This document shows positions 16,553-25,831 of a stretch of 64,000 bases of DNA, in pieces. Numbering within the stretch: position 1 is the stretch's first letter; each line of letters opens with the position of its first letter. Where the stretch lies: contig NZ_JARXVF010000005.1 in NCBI RefSeq assembly GCF_029892515.1, forward strand, positions 1 through 64,000. The letters run 5' to 3'. The notes beneath the pieces were generated by a model. That model saw nothing but the letters and a program-made list of their open reading frames with translations, had not been told where the DNA came from and did not search any database. Source of the stretch: Pseudaminobacter soli (ex Li et al. 2025). Its GTDB lineage: Bacteria > Pseudomonadota > Alphaproteobacteria > Rhizobiales > Rhizobiaceae. The translations under genes were made by a program, and so were the position numbers.

Positions 16553-17578
16553 TCAATTGTCGGATGTCTTGGCCGGGCCGGTCGACCCGCGGATTTTCAG
16601 CGTCGTCGGCATCTCGACCAGCGCTTCGACGCTGTCGTCGCCGTTCATCACTTTGAGCAGTTGCTTCATCGCCTGCTTGCCGATGTCGACACGCGGCTGG
16701 CTGACCGTAGTCAGTGGAGGATAGAAACATTCGCTCAAGAAAAGGTCGTCGAAGCCGACGACCGAAACATCGCCCGGCACGTCGAGGCCTAGCTTCCTGA
16801 GTTCGTTGATGGCGCCGAAGGCCATCTCGTCATTGGCGACGAACAGCGCCGTCGGCTTATCGGGTCGCGAAAACAGCTGTCGGCAGAGCGTGGCGCCCGA
16901 GGGAATAGTGTAGTCGCCAATCGGCTCGTAGCCTTCCGGCACCGCAAGCCCGGCCTCGGCCATCGCCTTGCGATAGCCTTCGCGGCGCAACACACTCATC
17001 ACTTCGGGAACCGGGCCGCAGATGTGGGCGATGCACCGGTGGCCGAGCGATTGCAGATGCTTCACCGCTCCACAGGCCGACGCGACGTTGTCGATCTGCA
17101 CATGCGGCAGCGGGCAGCCTTCGATGATTTCTAGCGCCACCACGATCGGCAGGCGCGCCAGTTGCTCGGCATCGCGGGTATGGCCGGAAGGCAGCTTGCC
17201 GTTCATCAGGATCATGCCGTCGGCGTGACCATCGCGCAGCATGTCGAAATATTCGAGCTCGCGGTCGGGATGGTTTTCCGTGTTGCCCATCAGCACGGAG
17301 TAGCCAGCCTCGCGCGCCGTCGCCTCCACGCCCTTGAATATTTCGAGATAGAACGGGTTGCTGACGTCCCGCACCACCAGCAGAACCGCCATCGACTTCT
17401 GCGTGCGCAGGTTGCGGGCCCGCACATTGGGCCGGTAGTCGAGCGACTGCGCCGCTTCGCGGATGCGCGACAAAGTCGGCTCGGCGACGAGGCCGGAATC
17501 CGACAAAGCGCGCGAAACCGTCGCCGGCGAGACGCCCGCACGCAGTGCTATGTCCTTAATCTTGGCTCGCCTGTCCAT
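16553..17578 (-). CDS. LacI-family transcriptional repressor
   Basis: A 341-residue LacI/GalR regulator. The N-terminal helix-turn-helix and hinge (KIKDIALRAGVSPATVSRAL) are complete, and the rest is a periplasmic-binding-like sensor domain. It is encoded inside the importer operon between the second permease and the oxidoreductase, 1 bp after the permease start region's end, so it is likely autoregulated. The perfect TGAAATCGATTTCA palindrome before the first gene of the operon is its probable operator; the effector is presumably the transported sugar or its phosphorylated product. Confidence 0.92.
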   Translation of the reverse strand: MDRRAKIKDIALRAGVSPATVSRALSDSGLVAEPTLSRIREAAQSLDYRPNVRARNLRTQKSMAVLLVVRDVSNPFYLEIFKGVEATAREAGYSVLMGNTENHPDRELEYFDMLRDGHADGMILMNGKLPSGHTRDAEQLARLPIVVALEIIEGCPLPHVQIDNVASACGAVKHLQSLGHRCIAHICGPVPEVMSVLRREGYRKAMAEAGLAVPEGYEPIGDYTIPSGATLCRQLFSRPDKPTALFVANDEMAFGAINELRKLGLDVPGDVSVVGFDDLFLSECFYPPLTTVSQPRVDIGKQAMKQLLKVMNGDDSVEALVEMPTTLKIRGSTGPAKTSDN

Positions 17579-17579
17579 G

Positions 17580-18572
17580 TCAGCCTCGCATGGCCCGGCC
17601 GCGGCCGTAGAACAGCATCAGCACCAGCAGCGTCGCGCCAAACACCATCTGGCGGCCGGAGTCGTCGATATGGACGGTGGTCAAAATGCTCTGAAGGATG
17701 ACCAGCAGCACCGCACCAGCCATGGTGCCGGTGTAGCCACCCTTGCCGCCGGCCAGCGGCGTGCCGCCCAGTACAACGGCGATGATGGAAGGCAACATGT
17801 ATTGCTCGCCGACATTGGAGAAGGACGAGCCGGAATAGCCGAGCAGGCAAACGCCCGCGAGCGCCGCAAAAGCTCCCGACAGCACGAACAGTCCGACGCG
17901 GATGGTCTTCACCGGCACACCGGCCATGAAGGCCGCCTGCTCGTTGGAGCCGATGGCGTAGATCCGATAGCCGAATACGGTGCGCTTGAGCAGGAACGCC
18001 ATGAAGAGGCCTATGGCGACCCAAAGCCAGATGATGCCCGGTAGGCCGAAGAGGAAAGGCTGCGTCACGAACTGCGACAGGCCGGGCGCGGCGCGGCCGG
18101 AGGGAATGCCGTTACGGATAACGACCAGAAGCCCCTGCAGCACGCCCAGCATCCCGAGCGTCATCACCAGCGGCGGAATGCGCAGCAGCGTGATGCCAAG
18201 TCCATTGAACAGGCCGAACAATGCGCCGACGCCGACCGCGACCAGCACCGCCGGCAAGATACCGCCATCGGCCCCGTTCATGACATTGCCGGCCAGGATG
18301 GCGGCCAGCGAAACGATGCCGCCGACCGAAAGGTCGATGCCTTCACGCCCGCCAATGATGACGAGGTTCTGACCGGCAGCGACGATACCCATGACGGAGG
18401 CGACGACCAGCAGGCGCAGGATCTGTTCGGCCGAGGCAAAACCCGGCGACAGCGCTTCGCCGAGCGCCAGCAGCGCCACGATCAGGGTTAGCGCGACGAC
18501 CAGCGGGCGCTTCAGGAACTCGACCGCCTTTGACGGCGCGGCGGTGATAGAAACGGCTGTCTCGGTGCTCAT
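17580..18572 (-). CDS. Sugar ABC transporter permease (RbsC-like), second of two
   Basis: A 330-residue integral membrane protein of the ribose-type permease family (BPD_transp_2). It has multiple hydrophobic helices and the family segments GGREGIDLSVGGIVSLAAI and GYRIYAIGSNEQAAFMAGV, the latter being the cytoplasmic loop that contacts the ATPase. I placed the start at the ATG that overlaps the previous permease stop (ATGA); the longer open frame upstream is a frameshifted shadow of that gene. It forms a heterodimeric channel with the first permease. Confidence 0.9.
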   Translation of the reverse strand: MSTETAVSITAAPSKAVEFLKRPLVVALTLIVALLALGEALSPGFASAEQILRLLVVASVMGIVAAGQNLVIIGGREGIDLSVGGIVSLAAILAGNVMNGADGGILPAVLVAVGVGALFGLFNGLGITLLRIPPLVMTLGMLGVLQGLLVVIRNGIPSGRAAPGLSQFVTQPFLFGLPGIIWLWVAIGLFMAFLLKRTVFGYRIYAIGSNEQAAFMAGVPVKTIRVGLFVLSGAFAALAGVCLLGYSGSSFSNVGEQYMLPSIIAVVLGGTPLAGGKGGYTGTMAGAVLLVILQSILTTVHIDDSGRQMVFGATLLVLMLFYGRGRAMRG

Positions 18573-19558
18573 GCGCGTCCCCCCCGGCTGACGAGGATAC
18601 CGGCCATCAGTGCGATCAGGATGGCGAGGCCCTGCACGAGGTTCTGCCATTCCGACGGCGTGCCGACGAAAAAGACCAGCGAATTGATAAGGCCGATGAT
18701 CAGGGCGCCGATCAGCGAGCCGGTCACCGTCCCTGCCCCGCCCGAAAGCGCCGAGCCACCAAGCACCACGGCCGCAACGCTGTAGAGCGTCATCTTGCTG
18801 CCCACCAGCGGATCGCCGCTTGCGGTGTCGCCGGTGATGCAGAGCGCTGCAAGCGCCGAGAACAGACCGCAGAGCACATAGCCCTTGATACGGATCATTG
18901 TGACCGGAAGGCCGGTCTGGAATGCGGCCATGGCGTCGTCGCCGACCGCCAGCATCTGCGTGGTCAGCCGCATGCGCGCCAGAACGCCCAGAATGATGGC
19001 GACAGCCGCCACCACGTAGAAGATGAACGGAATGCCGAAATAGGTGCCGCCATAGGTCAGCCAATAGGCCTCCGGCGCCGGCGTTCCAGCCACCGGCAAC
19101 ACATAGAGCGCAAGGCCTGTGAAGAAGATGCTGGTCGCGAAGGTGGCCACGATGGCCTGCAGCCTGAGCCCCGCAATCATGATCCCGTTGACGACGCCGC
19201 AGGCAAGGCCGGTCAGGATGCCGACCAGGCAGGCGGCGATCACCGTCAGCCCGCCGCCGCCCCACTTTTCCATCAGCACTATGATGACGACATTGACCAG
19301 CGAGACGATGCTGCCGGCCGACAGATCGATGTCACTGGAAAAGACGACGTAAGTCTGCGCCACCGCCAACAGCATCAGCGCCAGATAGGTGCTGAACAGG
19401 CCGGTGATGGAGCCGAAACTGAGACTGCGTGGCTGGAAAAAGCCATTGAGCGCCACCAGTGCTATCAAAATGATGAGCGCCGGCACGAAGGGAAAGCGTT
19501 GCAGCACGCTCTTCAGCGGGCTGGCATTCGCCACTGAGGTGGAGAGTGTCTGTTGCAT
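18569..19558 (-). CDS. Sugar ABC transporter permease (RbsC-like), first of two
   Basis: A 329-residue polytopic permease of the same family. It shows SSDIDLSAGSIVSLVNVV (the conserved DLS-x-G motif) and QMLAVGDDAMAAFQTGL in the ATPase-contact loop. Its start overlaps the ATPase stop by one base (TGATG) and its stop overlaps the next permease. Two distinct permeases imply a heterodimer, as in several ribose-type or autoinducer-2-type importers. Confidence 0.9.
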   Translation of the reverse strand: MQQTLSTSVANASPLKSVLQRFPFVPALIILIALVALNGFFQPRSLSFGSITGLFSTYLALMLLAVAQTYVVFSSDIDLSAGSIVSLVNVVIIVLMEKWGGGGLTVIAACLVGILTGLACGVVNGIMIAGLRLQAIVATFATSIFFTGLALYVLPVAGTPAPEAYWLTYGGTYFGIPFIFYVVAAVAIILGVLARMRLTTQMLAVGDDAMAAFQTGLPVTMIRIKGYVLCGLFSALAALCITGDTASGDPLVGSKMTLYSVAAVVLGGSALSGGAGTVTGSLIGALIIGLINSLVFFVGTPSEWQNLVQGLAILIALMAGILVSRGGRA

Positions 19559-21060
19559 CAGGCGGCCTCGTAGGCGGCGTGATAGAGGTTGTAGCGCGTA
19601 CGGTCCGCGCCGGTGAGTTCGCGCGTGACCGACCCGCTATTGAAGACCAGGATGCGGTCGGCATTGTTGAGCAATTCGGCGTCCTCGGACGAATAAAGCA
19701 CGATGCCCATGCCCTCCTGGGCCAGCTTGCGGATCAGCGCGAAAAGATCGGTCTTGGCCGCAAGGTCGATGCCCTTCGTCGGATCGTCGAGCAGCAGCAC
19801 GTCGGGCCTGTCGATCAGCCAACGCGCGATGACGCTTTTCTGCTGGTTGCCCCCGGAGAGCGAAGTAATCGGTTGTTCAAGCGCTTGGAACTTGGTCTTC
19901 AAGGCCTGCAGCGGCCGCATGGCCCGCTCGCGCAGCGAGGCCGGACGCGCCAGCGACAGCCGGTTGCGCAGGAAATGGATCGGCGTGACGTTCTCGAGGA
20001 TCGGCCGTCCCTGCAGGATGCCGTCGCGGCTGCGATCGCCCGAGACATAGGCGCAGCCATGCCCAATCGCCTCGCGCGGCGATTTCATCGCAATTTGTTT
20101 TCCGTTGAGTGCGATGGTGCCTGTCTGATGCGGCGCCGCGCCGAAAATCGAGCGCATGACCGCCGACTGGCCCTGCCCGTGCAGACCGCCGAAGCCGAGG
20201 ATTTCGCCCTTGGCAACATCGAAGCTGACATTTCGAAAACCGGGCCCGCTCAGGGCCGCCACTGAAAGCACCGCCGACCGCTGGGTTGCATGCGTCGACG
20301 GCACAATGGCGGGTGTCGCCAAATCGTCGCGCTCGCCCACCATCTGGCGGATGACCGACGCCTGATCGGTCTCGGAAATTCTTGACGTACCGACTGTCTC
20401 GCCGTCGCGGATCACGGTGACACGGTCGCCGATGGCAAAAATCTCGTCCATGCGGTGCGAGATGAAGACAATGGCGCGGCCCTCAGCCTTTAGCTGGCGC
20501 AATATCTCGAAGAAGCGATCGACCTGCGCTCGGTCGAGAGCCGAGGTCGGCTCGTCGAATATGAGGATGGATGCCTCGGTGGCCAGCGCCTTCATGATCT
20601 CGACCAGCTGTCGCTGATCGGCGCGCAATGTGTTCACCGGCGCGTCGGCCGAAAAGCCTTCGCCAGCGACATCGGCAAACGCCTCGATGATGCGCGCGGC
20701 CTTTGCTTCCAACGCCGCGCGGTCGACGAACACGCCGCCCTTCACCGGCAGCGCCGGCATGCAGATGTTCTCGGCCACTGTGCGCCGGGCCGCGAGCGAA
20801 AGCTCCTGATAGAATATGCCGATGCCCAGCGCCCGCGCCGCCTGCGGACCGCCAATGGTGACCGGCCTGCCGTCGAGCAGCACCTCACCCGCATCCGGCC
20901 TCACGCTGCCGGCGACGATCTTGCACAGCGTGCTCTTGCCCGACCCGTTCGAGCCGATCAGCACGTGGACCTCCCCGGGAAGCAGATGAAGATCGCCACG
21001 GCGCAAGGCAAGCGTCCCGCCATATGCCTTGCGCGCGCCGCGTATCAGCAGCTCGGACAT
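19558..21060 (-). CDS. Sugar ABC transporter ATPase, duplicated (RbsA-like)
   Basis: A 500-residue ATPase with two nucleotide-binding domains. The first has a good Walker A, GSNGSGKS, and Walker B, ILIFDEPTSALD, but its signature reads LRADQRQ instead of LSGGQ. The second has a complete LSGGNQQK signature and LLLDDPTKGID but lacks a normal Walker A (GLHGQGQS). This asymmetric pattern is common in the RbsA/MglA class. It powers uptake through the two adjacent permeases. The binding-protein gene upstream is separated from it by about 195 bp that contains a perfect 15-bp stem-loop. Confidence 0.92.
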   Translation of the reverse strand: MSELLIRGARKAYGGTLALRRGDLHLLPGEVHVLIGSNGSGKSTLCKIVAGSVRPDAGEVLLDGRPVTIGGPQAARALGIGIFYQELSLAARRTVAENICMPALPVKGGVFVDRAALEAKAARIIEAFADVAGEGFSADAPVNTLRADQRQLVEIMKALATEASILIFDEPTSALDRAQVDRFFEILRQLKAEGRAIVFISHRMDEIFAIGDRVTVIRDGETVGTSRISETDQASVIRQMVGERDDLATPAIVPSTHATQRSAVLSVAALSGPGFRNVSFDVAKGEILGFGGLHGQGQSAVMRSIFGAAPHQTGTIALNGKQIAMKSPREAIGHGCAYVSGDRSRDGILQGRPILENVTPIHFLRNRLSLARPASLRERAMRPLQALKTKFQALEQPITSLSGGNQQKSVIARWLIDRPDVLLLDDPTKGIDLAAKTDLFALIRKLAQEGMGIVLYSSEDAELLNNADRILVFNSGSVTRELTGADRTRYNLYHAAYEAA

Positions 21061-21205
21061 TGTTTCGGTTCCTATTGAGCGGATTCATCCGTTCCGGATG
21101 CCCACTACCCTATTTGCGGCCTCGCAACATCGCCTGGCATCCAATCGGGCGCAAGACCGCGCGGGCATAGAGCCTATGAGCTGGCGCCATCAGCGCCCAG
21201 CGGTC

Positions 21206-21245
21206 GCGGGAGCGCGTTCCAATGCACGGAGGAACGCGCTCCCGC
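21206..21245 (-). terminator. Strong stem-loop between binding protein and ATPase genes
   Basis: A perfect 15-bp stem (GCGGGAGCGCGTTCC / GGAACGCGCTCCCGC) with a 10-nt loop starts about 10 bp after the binding-protein stop. There is no T-run. Such hairpins after the first gene of importer operons usually protect the 3' end or cause partial termination, giving excess binding protein. Confidence 0.75.
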
Positions 21246-21254
21246 AGGGAGGAA

Positions 21255-22280
21255 TTACTTGAACAGCTTCTCGGCGTCTTCGATGGAAAGCTGGCTGGTG
21301 TAGGAATAGTAGCCAGGCTTGCCGTCGACGGCGTTGGCGGCTTCATCGAGGTTCTTGTTGTCGATGAAGGGGATCGGCAGATACATGGCGTTGCCGTACT
21401 GGCCAGCCGTCGCCGGCTCCTTCAGTTCCTTGCCCTGCAGCATCAGCACCGCGACGTTGAGCGCGCTGGCCATCACGCCGGGCGGGTTCACCGAAGCGCC
21501 GGAGTTCAGCTTGTCGGACTTCCAGATGTCGATGAAGTCCTTGCGGATTTCGCCGGTGGCCGCGATCGACGACTGCTTCTTGGCATCAATGATCGACTTC
21601 CAGGCGCCAGCGGCCATGCCGTCCTGCACCCAGACGCCGCTGATGTCCGGATAGGTTGCAAGCAGGTTCTGCATGGCCTGCTGGCCCTGCGCCTGATCCC
21701 AGTTCGCGTTCACCTCGTTGACGACCTTGATGTCCGGGTACTGGCCGAACACTTCCTTGTAGCCGGCTACGCGCATCTCGTTTGCCGGATGGCCGGCGAC
21801 GCCATTGATGGCGACCACATTGCCCTTGCCGCCCAGCGTCTCGGCCAGCCACTTGGCACCGGCAGCGCCCCAGGCCTTCTGGTCGATGCCGACATAGGTC
21901 GCATCCTTCGACGACACTTCGGCGTCGGTGGCGATCACGAGGATGTCCTGCTGCTTGGCCTGCTTGAAGATCGGATCGAAGGCCGTCGGGCTGTTCGGAT
22001 TGATGATGATGGCGTTGACGCCCTGGCTCATGAAATTGCGCACATGGGCGATCTGGCCCGGCACATCGACATTGGCGCTCTGCACCACGACCTCGACATT
22101 GACGCCCTTGGCCTTCCAGGCTTCGGCCGCAGCCTTGGCCTCGTCGATCATCTGGGTGCGCCATTCGCTGCCCACCCAGCCATTGCTCAAGCCGATCTTG
22201 AAATCCTCTGCATGCGTCGAAAACACCGACACCGCCATCGCGGCAACGGTGGTCAAGGCAAACATCGCGGACTTTTTCAT
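21255..22280 (-). CDS. Periplasmic sugar-binding protein of the ABC importer
   Basis: A 341-residue secreted protein. The first 24 residues form a signal peptide (MKKSAMFALTTVAAMAVSVF, then STHA) with likely cleavage before EDF. The mature part is a Peripla_BP_4/ribose-type fold (FKIGLSNGWVGSEWRTQM near the start). It captures the substrate for the importer. I chose the ATG at 22280, with GAGGG upstream, because the longer open frame reaches into the promoter and operator and lacks a signal peptide. It is the first gene of the operon. Confidence 0.9.
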   Translation of the reverse strand: MKKSAMFALTTVAAMAVSVFSTHAEDFKIGLSNGWVGSEWRTQMIDEAKAAAEAWKAKGVNVEVVVQSANVDVPGQIAHVRNFMSQGVNAIIINPNSPTAFDPIFKQAKQQDILVIATDAEVSSKDATYVGIDQKAWGAAGAKWLAETLGGKGNVVAINGVAGHPANEMRVAGYKEVFGQYPDIKVVNEVNANWDQAQGQQAMQNLLATYPDISGVWVQDGMAAGAWKSIIDAKKQSSIAATGEIRKDFIDIWKSDKLNSGASVNPPGVMASALNVAVLMLQGKELKEPATAGQYGNAMYLPIPFIDNKNLDEAANAVDGKPGYYSYTSQLSIEDAEKLFK

Positions 22281-22324
22281 GAGTTCCCTCCCAAAAAACT
22301 GAACCGAGGCGAGATTATCCGAAA

Positions 22325-22338
22325 TGAAATCGATTTCA
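22325..22338. promoter_or_regulatory. LacI-type operator of the ABC importer operon
   Basis: TGAAATCGATTTCA is a perfect 14-bp palindrome with the central CG typical of LacI/GalR sites. It lies 45 bp before the binding-protein ATG, in the right place for the repressor encoded in the same operon. Confidence 0.8.
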
Positions 22339-22778
22339 ATAGGCGGTATTGGACTCCGATTGGCGATTTTTGGGGAAATCACTGCACAATGGAACCGTTC
22401 AGGCGGACGGGGAACTGCGACAAGTCGCGATTGAAAAACTCACCCAGGGCCGTGTGATGCCAGAGGAAAATCAAGCTTCAAACACGCGCCGCGCGCACCC
22501 TCACCCAACTGCCACCTGCGACACGTTCGCACCACCTCGCAAAAGTTAACAACATGTTAAATTTACAGGTTTGCTGTTGGAATCCCGTGGGTTAAATTGA
22601 CTACGAATCAACCGGCCGCGAATGGTTTGGCGCCCAAACGACCCCCAATCTGCGGGGCAGTATCGGAGCTTACCCATACCGAGAGAGCCGGTGGTGACAC
22701 CGCCGTGTTCCGGTGCGTGTTTTCGTAACAAGTAAAGGCGTTTTCAGGCTCGGTTGCTGACCAGGTCAGTGCTCGGGC
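22339..22778. other. Intergenic region between divergent importer operon and visNR
   Basis: About 440 bp with no credible gene. It must hold the importer promoter (near the operator) and the visN promoter. A local AT-rich patch around 22545-22575 (AACATGTTAA and AATTTA) is the most promoter-like part on the plus strand. I see no further clear motif. Confidence 0.5.
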
Positions 22779-23534
22779 ATGGAGATTGATTCCGGCCATC
22801 CCGAGCCCCCGAATTGCATGGCAATGACAAGTCTCGCCGTTGAAAATAGCTCATTCGAGACGACTGCCGCCAAACCGGCGACGCGCGGCGACCTGACAGC
22901 ATTTCTCATGGAGCAGACCGACGCGGTGGGCGCCGACGCCTATATGCTCGTGGCTGTCGTGCATGACCAGGACCACTCGGACGCTCGGATAATCGCCTCG
23001 AACTGGATCTACGACGCGATCCAACTCGCTGGCCAAAAGCTGATTGCAACCCTGGCGCAGAGTTCCTTTGCCGCCTCCCCGGGCGGCATGCCACGCGCGA
23101 TCGTGACGGCATCCGCCCCATCGCTCGAGGGCATAGGCGGCGAGGACATCAAACTGCTCGACGTGCTCGGCCATAGCGAAATCTACGCGCTAAAACTCTT
23201 TGTCGGTCGCCAGCGCCTGTTTCTGCTTTTCTCCGCCGCTTCGATCGCGCGCATCGATCTTGCGGCGTTGATCCAGGCACAGTTCCAGTGCTGCTACGGG
23301 CTATCGCGCATGTCCGAGGTGCTTGGCGCCGCCGTCATGCAGGATCCGCTTTCGGACCGCGAACGCGAGTGCCTGTTCTGGGTCTCCGAAGGCAAGACCA
23401 CCGACGAAGTCGCGGTCATCCTCGGCGTCTCCTCGAACACGGTCAATAGCTACATCACCCACGCAATCCGCAAGTTCTCGGCCAGCAATCGCGCCATGGC
23501 GGTGGCGACTGCAATCAGGAGCGGCATCATTTGA
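22779..23534 (+). CDS. visN: VisN, LuxR-family master regulator of motility
   Basis: A 251-residue regulator with an N-terminal sensing-type domain and a C-terminal LuxR helix-turn-helix (LSDRERECLFWVSEGKTTDE, then VAVILGVSSNTVNSYI). In rhizobia VisN and VisR act together at the top of the flagellar hierarchy and activate the FtcR/Rem regulator. The start is uncertain: ATGs at 22779, 22818 and 22824 are all possible and none has a strong ribosome site. The stop overlaps the visR start (TTGA), so the pair is coupled, as expected for proteins that form a heterodimer. Identification rests on domain layout and its position ahead of flhB-fliG-fliN-fliM-motA. Confidence 0.88.
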   Translation: MEIDSGHPEPPNCMAMTSLAVENSSFETTAAKPATRGDLTAFLMEQTDAVGADAYMLVAVVHDQDHSDARIIASNWIYDAIQLAGQKLIATLAQSSFAASPGGMPRAIVTASAPSLEGIGGEDIKLLDVLGHSEIYALKLFVGRQRLFLLFSAASIARIDLAALIQAQFQCCYGLSRMSEVLGAAVMQDPLSDRERECLFWVSEGKTTDEVAVILGVSSNTVNSYITHAIRKFSASNRAMAVATAIRSGII

Positions 23535-24298
23535 CACGCGCAGCCGCACAAAACGCCACTCCGGCCTCCTCCGAGCCAAGGAATCCGTTCGGTTTTGCCA
23601 CTCCTGGCCTCGAACAGCATCCGGCCGTGACGATCCCCGATGCGATGCGCCGCTGCCGCTGGATCGCCGTCGACCTCAACGCCGGCAGTTTTGGCCTGTT
23701 CTTCGTCAATCCATCGGCGGAACGGGCGCACCCGGTGCCGTGCTTCGACGCGGATTATCCGCGCATCACAAACTTTACAAAGTTCGTCTCCGGCGAGAGC
23801 TGCGAGGAGCTGACGCGCCGGGCCCGCGTCTCCACCCTGCCTTGCTGGTGGAGCAGCGACGAAGGCTCCGCCTCTGCCGCGAACTTTTCGGCGCTCAGCT
23901 GGGCGACCCGGATCGCGCCAGTAGGCCCTGAAGGATCAGGCATCGCCTTCCCCGCCTATGCAGAGCGCGGCCAGTGCGGCTTGGTGATCTTCACTGGTAA
24001 CGAGATCAGGCTTTCGCCTGAACAGCTCCCCGGCATCCACGCGCGCTGCTTCGCCTTGTTTTCGGCCGTCGCACGCATGCAGACCGAAGACAGCGGCAAA
24101 CACCCCTCCATCTCCAAGCGTGAACTGGAGTGCCTCAAACTGACCGCGAACGGACTGACGAGCGAAGAGATCGCCTGTCGCCTGAAGCTTTCGGTCCATA
24201 CGGCCAACCAATATCTCACCAACACCACGCAGAAGCTGAATGCGGTCAACCGAATGCACGCGGTCGCCAAGGGCCTGCGCCTCGGCCTGATAGAATAA
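23531..24298 (+). CDS. visR: VisR, LuxR-family partner of VisN
   Basis: A 255-residue regulator with an autoinducer-binding-like N-terminal half (CRWIAVDLNAGSFGLFFVN) and a C-terminal LuxR helix-turn-helix (SKRELECLKLTANGLTSEEI, then CRLKLSVHTANQYL). The chosen start is a TTG overlapping the visN stop by 4 bp; an ATG about 37 codons later is the fallback. It converges with the hypothetical gene at 24300, leaving 1 bp between stops. No terminator hairpin fits there, so transcripts probably run into each other. Confidence 0.88.
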   Translation: MTRAAAQNATPASSEPRNPFGFATPGLEQHPAVTIPDAMRRCRWIAVDLNAGSFGLFFVNPSAERAHPVPCFDADYPRITNFTKFVSGESCEELTRRARVSTLPCWWSSDEGSASAANFSALSWATRIAPVGPEGSGIAFPAYAERGQCGLVIFTGNEIRLSPEQLPGIHARCFALFSAVARMQTEDSGKHPSISKRELECLKLTANGLTSEEIACRLKLSVHTANQYLTNTTQKLNAVNRMHAVAKGLRLGLIE

Positions 24299-24299
24299 G

Positions 24300-24731
24300 T
24301 CAGACCATCGGAACCGTGGGCCGGATTCGCGCATGTTCAACAGCAGCCTCAAGGAAGGCCGTATTCCGTTCGGGATCACTGTCGGGCTTGTCGAAGGCGA
24401 CATAATTGATCTCCACCGAAGCATGCAGGGCCGTAAGCGTCAGCGTGAAATAGATGGTGACGCCGGCGGGCCTCAACTCGAGGTCGAGTTCAATACGGGG
24501 GGCGTCGAGCCAGCTGACATGCGCCTCCCCGCCATGCCCCAGCTTCAGAGCGCCTGGCATAAAATACAGTTCTGCCGCCGAATCCACGATATCAGCAATG
24601 CAGCCAAACTGCTCAAACCGTATAAATGAAATATAATCGGCAACATCGACGAGCCTTAGCTCGCTGACTACCTGTTTGATTGCATTCGCGACTATGATCT
24701 CGCGAGATGATGCATGCGGTTGTTTCATCAT
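24300..24731 (-). CDS. Conserved hypothetical protein at the end of the motA-flhB operon
   Basis: A 143-residue protein I do not recognise as a family. It has no signal peptide or membrane segment and looks like a small alpha/beta fold with strands in the centre (for example IELDLELRPAGVTIYFTLTL). Its ATG overlaps the flhB stop (ATGA), so it is coupled to flhB and made with the flagellar genes. From memory, a hypothetical gene occupies this visR-flhB gap in other rhizobia too, suggesting a conserved but unassigned flagellar role. Confidence 0.75.
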   Translation of the reverse strand: MMKQPHASSREIIVANAIKQVVSELRLVDVADYISFIRFEQFGCIADIVDSAAELYFMPGALKLGHGGEAHVSWLDAPRIELDLELRPAGVTIYFTLTLTALHASVEINYVAFDKPDSDPERNTAFLEAAVEHARIRPTVPMV

Positions 24732-25807
24732 GAAACGACTTTGCGCGCCTTGTTGCTGTAGACGATGCGGATTAATTCCGCCACTGCCTGGTAGAACTTA
24801 GTCGGGATGACATTATCCACCGAAACTTGCTTGTACATGGAGCGAGCAAGCGCAACGTCCTCGAATATCGGAATTTTGTGTTCTTCGGCGATCTCCCGGA
24901 TTTTCAGCGCGACCAGATCCTGGCCCTTGGCCAGCACGATGGGCGCCTGATCCTCGTCGCGAACATATTTCAGGGCGATCGAATAGTGGGTCGGGTTGGC
25001 GATCACCAGCGTGGCGCGCGGCACCGCCGCCATCATGCGCCGGCGCGCACGGTCGCGACCGAGCGAACGCAGGCGGGACTTGATGATCGGATCGCCTTCG
25101 GACTGCTTCAGTTCGTCCTTGACCTCCTGCTTGGTCATCTTGAGTTCCTGGCGCCAGTGGAAGCGCGACCACACAAGGTCGGCCACCGCGATCACGCCCA
25201 TCACGATCACGATCGACACCAGAATATGAATGAGGATGCTACGCACCGTCAGAACGAATGCCGTGGGATGGGTTATCATCCCCGCCAGGAGATCACGATA
25301 CTCGCTCTTCAGCGTGAAGATCAGCACAAGCACGACGAAGCCGAGCTTTCCCAGCGACTTTAGGAACTCAACAAATCCCTGCGCGCCGAACATGCGGCTC
25401 CAGCCCTTTGCGAGTGAAATCCGCGACGCCTGCGGGCGAATTCGCTCGGCAACCATTTGCGGCATGTTCTGGAACACCGAGGCGGCTAAGCCCGCGACAA
25501 CCAGAAGCACCATCATAGTGCCGAGCAGCTTGGCGATCTCCAGGAAGACAACACGATAAAGCTCGATGACGTCCTGCGCGTTCGCCAGCGGCCAGGCCTC
25601 CGGCTTTTCCAGAAATATGCCGAGGAACCAGCCGAGCTGGATGATGTTGCTTTGGGCGAAAAACGTCGCAAACACCAGAATAGCGACGAAAGAGGCGAAG
25701 ATCGAGATTTCCTTCGAGACCGGCAATTTGCCTTTCTCGATCGTATCTCGAATCTTCTTCTCTGTGGCGTCTTCTGTTTTGCTTTCTTTATCGGCGCTCT
25801 CGGACAT
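24728..25807 (-). CDS. flhB: Flagellar export gate protein FlhB
   Basis: A 359-residue export-apparatus protein with four membrane helices and a cytoplasmic domain. The autocleavage site NPTH is intact at 271-274 (VIANPTHYSIALKY). Self-cleavage there switches export from rod/hook to filament substrates. A charged N-terminus (KTEDATEKKIRDTIEKGKLP) is typical. It follows fliG by about 24 bp in the minus-strand operon. Confidence 0.96.
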   Translation of the reverse strand: MSESADKESKTEDATEKKIRDTIEKGKLPVSKEISIFASFVAILVFATFFAQSNIIQLGWFLGIFLEKPEAWPLANAQDVIELYRVVFLEIAKLLGTMMVLLVVAGLAASVFQNMPQMVAERIRPQASRISLAKGWSRMFGAQGFVEFLKSLGKLGFVVLVLIFTLKSEYRDLLAGMITHPTAFVLTVRSILIHILVSIVIVMGVIAVADLVWSRFHWRQELKMTKQEVKDELKQSEGDPIIKSRLRSLGRDRARRRMMAAVPRATLVIANPTHYSIALKYVRDEDQAPIVLAKGQDLVALKIREIAEEHKIPIFEDVALARSMYKQVSVDNVIPTKFYQAVAELIRIVYSNKARKVVS

Positions 25808-25831
25808 GGCGCGATAGCCTCAGGTCGCGTT

